This document shows, in pieces, positions 52,448 to 60,029 of a DNA stretch of 64,000 nt; the first letter of the stretch is position 1; each line of letters begins with the position of its first letter. The position numbers and the translations under genes are program-made. The DNA is taken from assembly GCF_013284035.1 (NCBI RefSeq), contig NZ_CP054141.1:3348001-3412000 (forward strand). The letters are read 5' to 3'. This DNA is from Flavobacterium sp. M31R6 (GTDB taxonomy: Bacteria; Bacteroidota; Bacteroidia; Flavobacteriales; Flavobacteriaceae). Under the pieces are notes generated by a model, which made no database searches, had not been told where the DNA came from, and saw only the letters and a list, made by a program, of their open reading frames with translations.

Positions 52448-53980
52448 ATGGCAGAGAATAAAATTACTCAAAAGGAAATCAATAATATTGTTTGGAAAGC
52501 TTGTGATACTTTACGCCCAGTAATGGGAAGTGAACAATACAAGGATTATATATTGACACTATTATTTATAAAATACCTGTCTGATGTTTGGAAAGACAAA
52601 GTTGAACAATACCGCATTAAGTACCCCGACAATGAAGAAATGGTAAAACGCCAACTACAGAGAGAGCGTTTTATATTGCCGGAAATAAGCAATTTTGATT
52701 ACTTATTCCAAAATCGAAACGAACCTAACATTGGAGAAATTATCGATATCGGTTTAACAGCTTTAGAGGATGCTAACCGTTCCAAATTAGCAATGGTTTT
52801 CCGTAGTATTTCTTTCAATTCTGAAACGGTTTTTGGTCAAACCAAACAGCGTAATGCTATTATGAAAAACTTATTGGTTGATTTTTCAGAACTGGATTTA
52901 CAACCATCACACTTAAAAAACAATGACGTCATTGGAGATAGTTATGAATTTTTAATCTCAAAATTTGCTGGAGAAAGTGGTAAAAAATCCGGAGAGTTTT
53001 ACACGCCAAGCGAAGTCAGTACACTATTGGCAAAACTACTGGATCCACAGCCCGGTAACAGAATGTGTGATCCCACCGCAGGGTCGGGCTCTCTGTTGAT
53101 TAAAATGGCCGATGAAATTGAGGGTAAAAACTATTCTCTTTATGGACAAGAAAACAACGGCAGTACTTGGGCATTATGCCGTATGAATATGTTTTTGCAC
53201 GAACAAGACAGTGCTACTATAGAATGGGGCGATACTATCAATAATCCAAAGCTATTGGAAAATGACAAATTGATGAAATTCCATATTGTGGGAGCAAATC
53301 CCCCATTTTCACTTGACAAATGGGGAGCGGATACAGCCGCTTCCGACCAGTTTAATCGTTTCCATAGAGGTGTTCCTCCAAAGAGCAAAGGAGATTATGC
53401 TTTTATCAGTCACATGATAGAAACTACCTATGAAGATGTGGGTAAAGTGGGAGTAATTGTACCACACGGCGTATTGTTTCGTAGCAGTAGCGAGGGGCAA
53501 ATTCGTAAAAAACTAATTGACGAAAATTTATTAGAAGCTGTTATTGGTTTGCCTGCCAATCTCTTTTTTGGCACAGGAATTCCTGCTGCTATATTAATTT
53601 TCAATAGAGGAAAAGGAGCTAATAAAGACATTTTGTTTATTGATGCCAGTCGTGAATTCGAGAATGGGAAAAATCAAAATAAGTTAAGAGAAATTGACAT
53701 CGAGCATATTGTAACAGCATTGAAAGAGTTTAAAACTGCTACGCCACTAACGACCGAAAAAGGGGCTATTATTGAAGACAAATACAGCTATCGTGCAACA
53801 ATGGCTGACATTATAGAAAACGATTACAACCTTAATATCCCTCGTTATGTAGATACTTTTGAAGAAGAGGAAGAAGTAGATATTAAAGCCACGCATACCA
53901 ATATTACCGAACTTAAAAAACAACTAACCGAAGTAGAAAACCAAATGGAAAACTACTTGAAGGAACTAAACTTTATATAA
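52448..53980 (+). CDS. hsdM: Type I restriction-modification methyltransferase (HsdM)
   Basis: This 510-residue protein has the N-terminal HsdM helix domain (FIKYLSDVWKD near residue 40), the S-adenosylmethionine-binding motif DPTAGSGSLL (208-217) and the N6-adenine catalytic motif NPPF (284-287). A C-terminal coiled coil (KELKKQLTEVENQ-like) contacts HsdS. It methylates adenine in the site chosen by HsdS. Its stop is 1 bp from the start of the CD-NTase gene, so the CBASS gene sits inside the RM operon rather than next to it. Confidence 0.95.
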   Translation: MAENKITQKEINNIVWKACDTLRPVMGSEQYKDYILTLLFIKYLSDVWKDKVEQYRIKYPDNEEMVKRQLQRERFILPEISNFDYLFQNRNEPNIGEIIDIGLTALEDANRSKLAMVFRSISFNSETVFGQTKQRNAIMKNLLVDFSELDLQPSHLKNNDVIGDSYEFLISKFAGESGKKSGEFYTPSEVSTLLAKLLDPQPGNRMCDPTAGSGSLLIKMADEIEGKNYSLYGQENNGSTWALCRMNMFLHEQDSATIEWGDTINNPKLLENDKLMKFHIVGANPPFSLDKWGADTAASDQFNRFHRGVPPKSKGDYAFISHMIETTYEDVGKVGVIVPHGVLFRSSSEGQIRKKLIDENLLEAVIGLPANLFFGTGIPAAILIFNRGKGANKDILFIDASREFENGKNQNKLREIDIEHIVTALKEFKTATPLTTEKGAIIEDKYSYRATMADIIENDYNLNIPRYVDTFEEEEEVDIKATHTNITELKKQLTEVENQMENYLKELNFI

Positions 53981-53981
53981 T

Positions 53982-55214
53982 ATGCTAACAATACAACAAA
54001 AAACAGAATTCAGTGAAATATTAGATGAATTAGGAGAAACTCTGGACATAACAGAAAGTCAATTTAATGCAGCTGTAACCAGTTATAATGCAGTTGGAAA
54101 TTGGCTTTGTAATGATGATTCCAAATTGAAACCTTATAGTCCAAGTGTAAAACCACAAGGTTCATTTTTAATTGGCACGACTATTCAGCCTTATACAGAT
54201 GGTCAGGATATTGATATTGATTTAGTATGTGAATTAACAGGTAAAAATCCTAGATGGACACAAAAAGACTTAAAGGATATTGTCAAGGAACAATTAGAAT
54301 CTCATAAAAAATATGAATCAATTCTTGATGAAGAAGGAAGAAGATGTTGGACTTTAAAATACAGAGAAAACTCTATAAATAATGACCAGTACCATATGGA
54401 TATTCTTCCAGCTGTTATTGCTAATGGCTACAATGTAGTATTGACCAAATTTTTTTCAGAATCTAGAAACATTAATTTTGATAGTTTAGCAATTCGAATA
54501 ACAGATAAAGAATTATTAAACTATGAAGTGGCAACTGATCCTGATCATTGGTTACAAAGTAATCCTTTTGGTTATGCAAAATGGTTTATTGACAGAGCAG
54601 AAACCAGTAATCTCAAACTTTTCTCTTTAAACGAATCTATTCAACCTGTACCTAAATTCCAAAAGAGAAGATTGCCTTTACAAAGAGTGGTTCAAATTTT
54701 AAAACGCCATAGAGATATGATGTTTAAAGATGACAAAGAAAAACCTATTTCTGTAATTATTACCACTTTAGCAGCTTATGCCTATGAAGGACAAACTAAT
54801 GTCCTTGATGCCTTAGTTGGAGTAATAGATAGAATGCACTTATTTGTTGAAAATAAGCTTGACCAAGATACTGGAGAACCATATAGATTTGTAGGCAATC
54901 CTGTAAATATATCTGAAAATTTTGCTGACCGTTGGAGAGATACTCCAGCCAAAGAAAGAAAATTTAATGATTGGTTGAAAAAGGTGAAATTTGATATTAA
55001 TAATTCTGCTCAACAAAATGGGCAGCATAATATTATTAGAACTCTTTCAGAATCATTTGGAGATAATGCCGTAAAAAAAACATTCAGCAATATTGGAAAT
55101 CGTAAACAATTATTAACTGAACAAGGAAATAATCGTTTCGATGCAGCAGTAGGCTTATCATCAGCTGGAGCAAGCGCAATTAAACCTCACAAATTTTATG
55201 GGACTGAAAAATAA
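53982..55214 (+). CDS. CBASS CD-NTase (cyclic oligonucleotide synthase)
   Basis: The 410-residue protein has the nucleotidyltransferase signature: QGS (59-61) followed by DIDID (76-80) and a third carboxylate HMD (Asp140), the metal-binding triad of cGAS/DncV-like enzymes. It should make a cyclic di- or trinucleotide on sensing phage. The nucleotide product and clade cannot be read by eye. The C-terminus is FYGTEK. The gene ends 17 bases inside the E2 gene, and the effector Cap5 is three genes downstream. It follows hsdM by 1 bp. Confidence 0.85.
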   Translation: MLTIQQKTEFSEILDELGETLDITESQFNAAVTSYNAVGNWLCNDDSKLKPYSPSVKPQGSFLIGTTIQPYTDGQDIDIDLVCELTGKNPRWTQKDLKDIVKEQLESHKKYESILDEEGRRCWTLKYRENSINNDQYHMDILPAVIANGYNVVLTKFFSESRNINFDSLAIRITDKELLNYEVATDPDHWLQSNPFGYAKWFIDRAETSNLKLFSLNESIQPVPKFQKRRLPLQRVVQILKRHRDMMFKDDKEKPISVIITTLAAYAYEGQTNVLDALVGVIDRMHLFVENKLDQDTGEPYRFVGNPVNISENFADRWRDTPAKERKFNDWLKKVKFDINNSAQQNGQHNIIRTLSESFGDNAVKKTFSNIGNRKQLLTEQGNNRFDAAVGLSSAGASAIKPHKFYGTEK

Positions 55215-55677
55215 TCAAGTATCAATTGCGATTCAAGCAGCCAATATTAAAAAGATGTTTCCAAACTCAATAGTTACAACTTTTCACGGCCAAGAACTAA
55301 CTTGGACGCATACAATTATGCCTTCTCCTTTAGGTGATAAATATGAAATTAAATTAGTTTATAAAATAAACGGATCAAGAAATAGATTAGGATCATCAAA
55401 AACGACAAGTGCGCCTAAAATTTACATACTAAATCCTAAACTTGAATTAGCAATAGGAGAATCAAAATTGCCACATTGTTATGACCAAAAGAAACAACAT
55501 TTGTGTCTGTATTATCCCGATGGTACGGAATGGAATAAATCAATGTTGTTAGCAACAACAGTTATTCCTTGGGCTTATGAATGGTTATACCATTACGAAA
55601 TTTGGCTAGGAACAGGAGAATGGACTGGAGGGGGTATACACCCTGTTAAAAACAAACCTAAAATTTCAGAAAAATAA
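55198..55677 (+). CDS. CBASS E2-like protein (short type II CBASS)
   Basis: The 159-residue protein has a ubiquitin-conjugating-enzyme-like pattern with HLCLYYPDG (101-109), so Cys103 is the likely catalytic cysteine, and the conserved WAYEWLYHYEIWLGTGEW block (125-142). In short type II CBASS an E2-like protein, without an E1 or JAB partner, conjugates the C-terminus of the CD-NTase and thereby regulates it (Yan et al. 2024). No E1 or JAB domain is fused or adjacent here. It overlaps the CD-NTase gene by 17 bases. Confidence 0.82.
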   Translation: MGLKNNQVSIAIQAANIKKMFPNSIVTTFHGQELTWTHTIMPSPLGDKYEIKLVYKINGSRNRLGSSKTTSAPKIYILNPKLELAIGESKLPHCYDQKKQHLCLYYPDGTEWNKSMLLATTVIPWAYEWLYHYEIWLGTGEWTGGGIHPVKNKPKISEK

Positions 55678-55682
55678 TAAAA

Positions 55683-56888
55683 ATGAAAGTAGAAACTAAA
55701 ACTAAAAAACATACCGAAAACATGATTAGTAAATTTACTGATATAGGAAAGGTCTATAATGGTTGGGAAGCTAAAGAACTTGGATATTTTTTAGATTATG
55801 TTCAACCAACTAACTTCATTTCTAAATATATTGAAAAAGAAAAATCTAGTGTAAATTGTATTCCAGTTTTGACAGCAGGTAAATCTTTTATTTTAGGATA
55901 TACAAGTAATAATGATAAAACATTTAACAAACTTCCAATTATTTTATTTGATGATTTTACAACAGACAATAAATATGTTGATTTCCCTTTTCAGATTCGT
56001 TCATCTGCTGCAAAAATATTAGTTCCAAAAGAGAATAATGATTTTGATTTCAAGTTTGTTTTCAATGCGATGCAACAAATAAATTTTATCTCATCAGACC
56101 ATAAAAGATATTGGATTTCAGAGTATCAGTTATTGACAATTCCTTTTCCATCAATACAAGAACAACAAAAAATAGCATCCATACTTACTACTTGGGATAT
56201 TGCAATTAACAAAAGCATATTGATATTAGAAGAATTAATAAAACAAAAAAAATGGTTAGCATATAATTTATTATTTAATAAAAAAAAGAATAATAAGAAT
56301 GAGGTCATTAATCTTGTTTCGCTTTCGAAATTATTAAATAGAGTTAAAAACCCTTTAACACCAGATCCTCAAAAATATTATAAACAGATTGGTATTCGTT
56401 CCCATACTAAAGGTATTTTTTATAAAGAAGAAGTAAGTGGTCTGAGTCTTGGAAATAAATCAGTTTTTCATATTGAAGCAAACTGTTTTATTTTAAATAT
56501 TGTATTTGCATGGGAGCATGCAATAGCAAAAACCACATTAAATGAGGTCGGAATGATTGCATCTCATAGATTTCCGATGTTTAAGCCTGTGGCTGATGAA
56601 TTAAATTTAGATTATCTATTGCATTTTTTTAAATCTCAAAAAGGTAAAAATTTATTGGGTTTAGCCTCTCCAGGAGGTGCCGGTAGAAATAAAACATTAG
56701 GGCAAAGTGAATTTTTAAAGTTAAAAATACCTGTTCCAAATATTAAAGAACAGAAAATTATTGCAGAAGTACTGGACAAGGTAGATGAAGAGATTTTATT
56801 ATATAAAGAAAAGATAACAAACCTACAATTACAGAAAAAAGGATTGATGCAACAATTATTAACAGGTAAAGTGAGAGTAAAAATCTAA
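55683..56888 (+). CDS. hsdS: Type I specificity subunit (HsdS), full-length
   Basis: This 401-residue protein has two target-recognition domains, each followed by a conserved helix region: IQEQQKIASILTTWD (near 158) and IKEQKIIAEVLDKVD (near 357). The C-terminal QLLTGKVRVKI is typical of HsdS. It should choose the bipartite recognition site with HsdM and HsdR. It lies between the CBASS E2 gene and the TIR gene (gaps of 5 and 11 bp), which is unusual. Confidence 0.88.
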   Translation: MKVETKTKKHTENMISKFTDIGKVYNGWEAKELGYFLDYVQPTNFISKYIEKEKSSVNCIPVLTAGKSFILGYTSNNDKTFNKLPIILFDDFTTDNKYVDFPFQIRSSAAKILVPKENNDFDFKFVFNAMQQINFISSDHKRYWISEYQLLTIPFPSIQEQQKIASILTTWDIAINKSILILEELIKQKKWLAYNLLFNKKKNNKNEVINLVSLSKLLNRVKNPLTPDPQKYYKQIGIRSHTKGIFYKEEVSGLSLGNKSVFHIEANCFILNIVFAWEHAIAKTTLNEVGMIASHRFPMFKPVADELNLDYLLHFFKSQKGKNLLGLASPGGAGRNKTLGQSEFLKLKIPVPNIKEQKIIAEVLDKVDEEILLYKEKITNLQLQKKGLMQQLLTGKVRVKI

Positions 56889-56899
56889 AATAAGAATAT

Positions 56900-57676
56900 A
56901 TGAATTTTAATGTATATGATTTAGGGAATTTAAAAGCTGGCGAAAGAGTTCAGGTAACTTTACAAGGTAGTGCAGCTAACGTTAGACTAATGGATAGTTC
57001 TAATTACAGTAATTATAAAAACGGAAGGAGACATACTTATTATGGAGGTTTAATTACTAAGTCTCCAGTAGTTTTAGGTGTTAAAAATTCAGGACATTGG
57101 TATGTTACTGTTGATATGCAGGGGTTGCGTGGCACCGTAAGGTCTTCTGTAAAAGTATTACCATCTGCTTTGCCAACATATAGAGAACCATCACTTGCAA
57201 CAGTACCTTCGTTAATTCATAAAGAAGAGCATAATCCATATGATTCTGTTGAGGATGAAAAAAAATATGATGTTTTTATTTCTCACGCTTCAGAAGATAA
57301 GGAAGAGGTTGTCAGGCCTCTTGTTCATGCACTACAAAAAGAAGGTTTGACAGTTTGGTATGATGAATTTGAAATGAAAATTGGCGATAGCTTAAGAAGA
57401 AAAATTGACAAAGGATTGGTAAATAGCAAATTCGGTATTGTGGTTTTATCGAAAGATTTTATCAAAAAAGGTTGGACAAATTATGAGTTAGATGGTATTA
57501 TTTCTAAAGCTGTCACAGGCGAACAAGTCGTTTTGCCTATTTGGCACAATATTACTAAAAAAGAAGTAATTGATTTTTCTCCATCACTTTCAGATAAAGT
57601 AGCAAGAAACACTTCCGCTTATACTGTAGAAGAAATTGCAACAGAAATAGCTGAATTAATTATTTCTAGTAACTAA
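56900..57676 (+). CDS. DUF1883-TIR domain protein
   Basis: The 258-residue protein has a beta-rich N-terminal DUF1883 domain (about 1-90: NVYDLGNLKAGERVQVTL, then NVRLMDSSNYSNYKNG) and a C-terminal TIR domain (about 123-255). The TIR motifs are YDVFISHASEDK (123-134), WYDE (153-156) and Glu197 in WTNYELDGI, the expected NAD-hydrolase glutamate. It probably depletes NAD when triggered. It has no SAVED domain, so it is not an obvious receptor for the CBASS messenger. Gaps of 11 and 15 bp place it in the operon. Confidence 0.85.
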   Translation: MNFNVYDLGNLKAGERVQVTLQGSAANVRLMDSSNYSNYKNGRRHTYYGGLITKSPVVLGVKNSGHWYVTVDMQGLRGTVRSSVKVLPSALPTYREPSLATVPSLIHKEEHNPYDSVEDEKKYDVFISHASEDKEEVVRPLVHALQKEGLTVWYDEFEMKIGDSLRRKIDKGLVNSKFGIVVLSKDFIKKGWTNYELDGIISKAVTGEQVVLPIWHNITKKEVIDFSPSLSDKVARNTSAYTVEEIATEIAELIISSN

Positions 57677-57691
57677 AAAAATTAAAACATC

Positions 57692-58822
57692 ATGAGCGTA
57701 ACAAGTATAACAGATAAAAATAAATATTTACTTTGGGTAAAATCGGGCGGAAGATGTCAATATAGGGGATGCAATTGTTCTTTGACACAAGATATTTTAA
57801 CCAAACGAAATTTCAATCAGTCATACATTGCTCATATTGTAGCTGATGTTCCTGGTGGTCCAAGAGGCGATGCCGTTCGTTCTCCTTTACTAAAAGACGA
57901 TATTACTAATTTAATGTTGCTTTGCGATACCCATCATAGATTAATTGATAGAGCTGATGTAGCAGGTCATCCGGAAACATTGCTTGTGAAAATGAAAAAA
58001 GAACACGAAGCCCGCATTGAGAATGCTACTGCAATTGCTCCAAATATGCAAAGTCATATACTTACATATAAAGCCAACGTAGGGCAATTTACACCAGAAA
58101 TGAGCTACCAAACAGTAAGTCAATTCCTTAAGCCAACATATTATCCAGCTATGGCGGACACTATTGACTTAAGTTTATCCAATAGTATACAAAGAGATAG
58201 AGACACTGCATTTTGGACAACAGAAGTAGCAAATTTAGAAGCACAATTCGATAGAAAATTATTCCAGAATTATGCAAAAGGAGAAATCAAGCATCTATCA
58301 GTTTTTGCTTTTGCTCCAATTCCATTATTAGTGAAATTAGGTACATTGATTAATGATATTTACACCTGTCAAATTAACCAAAAAGTACGTAATCCAGATA
58401 CTTGGAATTTAGACGATGATACTGCAGAGGTTAAATACACACTAATTGAACCTGAGAAAAAACATAAAACAGTAGCTTTAAATATTTCTTTAAGTGCTAC
58501 TATTACTAATGATAGAATTACTCAAGTATTAGGCGAGGATTGCGATGTTTTTACATTTACGATAGATAATCCATTCAATGATTATTTAAAAAGTAAAAAA
58601 CATTTAGAAGATTTTAGTATTGCAATTAGGAAATTATTTAATCTCATAAAAGCTAAATATGATGCACAGACTCCAATCCATATTTTCCCTGCTATGCCTA
58701 TTGCCAAAGCAGTAGAAATGGGTAGAGTTTGGATGCCAAAAGCTGATATGCCTTTATATCTTTATGATCAAAACACAGCTAATGGTGGATTTACAAAAGT
58801 GATAGAAATAGTAAATAGTTAA
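57692..58822 (+). CDS. cap5: Cap5-like CBASS effector: HNH nuclease with SAVED domain
   Basis: The 376-residue protein has an N-terminal HNH nuclease: a Cys-rich beginning (RCQYRGCNC, 21-29), AHIVAD (His48) and the ITNLMLLCDTHHRLID block (71-86). From about residue 125 it has a SAVED domain, the sensor of CBASS cyclic nucleotides (WTTEVANLEAQFDRK, LSVFAFAPIPLLVKLG, IHIFPAMPIAKAVEMGR). On binding the messenger, Cap5 oligomerises and degrades double-stranded DNA. It is separated from the CD-NTase by the E2, hsdS and TIR genes. Confidence 0.88.
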   Translation: MSVTSITDKNKYLLWVKSGGRCQYRGCNCSLTQDILTKRNFNQSYIAHIVADVPGGPRGDAVRSPLLKDDITNLMLLCDTHHRLIDRADVAGHPETLLVKMKKEHEARIENATAIAPNMQSHILTYKANVGQFTPEMSYQTVSQFLKPTYYPAMADTIDLSLSNSIQRDRDTAFWTTEVANLEAQFDRKLFQNYAKGEIKHLSVFAFAPIPLLVKLGTLINDIYTCQINQKVRNPDTWNLDDDTAEVKYTLIEPEKKHKTVALNISLSATITNDRITQVLGEDCDVFTFTIDNPFNDYLKSKKHLEDFSIAIRKLFNLIKAKYDAQTPIHIFPAMPIAKAVEMGRVWMPKADMPLYLYDQNTANGGFTKVIEIVNS

Positions 58823-58826
58823 TTTT

Positions 58827-60029
58827 ATGAGCAACATTCAAAATCCAGAATTTGGCAATATTGTAAAACTAATACAAGAAACACAAGGCAGAGTAAGACA
58901 ATATACCAACACTGCTTTGGTAACATTATACTTTGATATTGGTAAAACAGTTAGCCAAAAAGTGGCACAAAGCACTTGGGGACAAGGTACTGTGCAACAA
59001 TTAGCGGATTACATTCAAACCGAAATGCCTACATTAAAATCATTTAATCGTAGGGGTTTATACCGTATGAAACAGTTTTACGAAACCTATTGTCCAGGAT
59101 CGGAATTTGATGTTGTATTTCAAAATATTGCTAGTCTAAATACTGAAAATAAAAATAATAAAAATGTATCAGCACCTCCGACACATTTAAGTTTTGAATT
59201 TGTGTCAACTGCGTTGACACAATTGCAAAAAACACAAAATGAAAAAGTGTCACCAGTGGCGACACAATTAGAAAATGACGATAATAACGAAAAAACAATT
59301 GTCTCTGCATTGCAGACACAATTAAGTTGGTCAGTTCACTTGGAGATTTTATCAGCTTGTAAGTTACCCGAAGAGAAACTATTTTATTTGATTATGGCTT
59401 CGAAAGAGAAATGGGGCAAATTAGAAGTCAGAAGACAAATCGATAGTGGTTATTTTGAACGCTATGCTTTAAGCAATAAAAAAGTGTCGCCACTGGCGAC
59501 ACAATTACCAGCCAAGATAAACGAGCACTTAAGAGACATTTATTCATTAGAGTTTTTAGAATTAGGTGATGATTTCAGTGAAAGAGATTTACAAAAATCA
59601 ATAGTAAAAAACCTAAAGAAATTTATTTTAGAAATTGGAAATAATTTTTCTTTTGTTGGCGAAGAATACAGAGTACAAGTAGCTAATAGAGATTATGAAG
59701 TAGATTTATTATTCTATCACAGATCATTACAATGTTTGGTGGCTTTTGAACTAAAAATTACCGATTTCAAACCCGAGTATTTAGGTAAAATGAACTTCTA
59801 TTTAGAAGCACTCGACAGGGATCATAAACAGCCACACGAAAATCCAAGCATCGGAATAATACTTTGTAAAAGTAAAGACGATGAGATTGTAGAAATTGCA
59901 ATGAGCCGTTCACTATCACCAACAAAAGTAGCAGAGTACACCACCAAATTAATTGATAAAAAATTACTTCAAGCCAAATTACACGAATTGGGAGAATTGT
60001 ACAATCAATCAAAAAACATAGATTCATAA
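58827..60029 (+). CDS. DUF1016 (YhcG-like) PD-(D/E)xK nuclease family protein
   Basis: The 400-residue protein has a DUF1016 N-terminal helical domain (about 10-95, STWGQGTVQQLADYIQ) and a C-terminal nuclease domain with Asp293 and FELK (307-310), the PD-(D/E)xK core. A variable linker between them contains four VSxxxTQL peptides encoded by palindromic DNA (59202-59220, 59247-59265, 59299-59321, 59484-59502). Genes of this family are often found between hsdS and hsdR of type I RM systems. It overlaps hsdR by one base (TAATG). Confidence 0.88.
   Translation: MSNIQNPEFGNIVKLIQETQGRVRQYTNTALVTLYFDIGKTVSQKVAQSTWGQGTVQQLADYIQTEMPTLKSFNRRGLYRMKQFYETYCPGSEFDVVFQNIASLNTENKNNKNVSAPPTHLSFEFVSTALTQLQKTQNEKVSPVATQLENDDNNEKTIVSALQTQLSWSVHLEILSACKLPEEKLFYLIMASKEKWGKLEVRRQIDSGYFERYALSNKKVSPLATQLPAKINEHLRDIYSLEFLELGDDFSERDLQKSIVKNLKKFILEIGNNFSFVGEEYRVQVANRDYEVDLLFYHRSLQCLVAFELKITDFKPEYLGKMNFYLEALDRDHKQPHENPSIGIILCKSKDDEIVEIAMSRSLSPTKVAEYTTKLIDKKLLQAKLHELGELYNQSKNIDS
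59202..59502. repeat. Four palindromic units inside the DUF1016 gene
   Basis: The units are GTGTCAAC-TGC-GTTGACAC (59202-59220, perfect), GTGTCACCA-G-TGGCGACAC (59247-59265, one mismatch), a near-perfect 23-mer centred on T59310 (59299-59321) and GTGTCGCCA-C-TGGCGACAC (59484-59502, perfect). All four run into CAATT(A/G), all are in the same reading frame, and they encode VSTALTQL, VSPVATQL, VSALQTQL and VSPLATQL. Confidence 0.85.
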
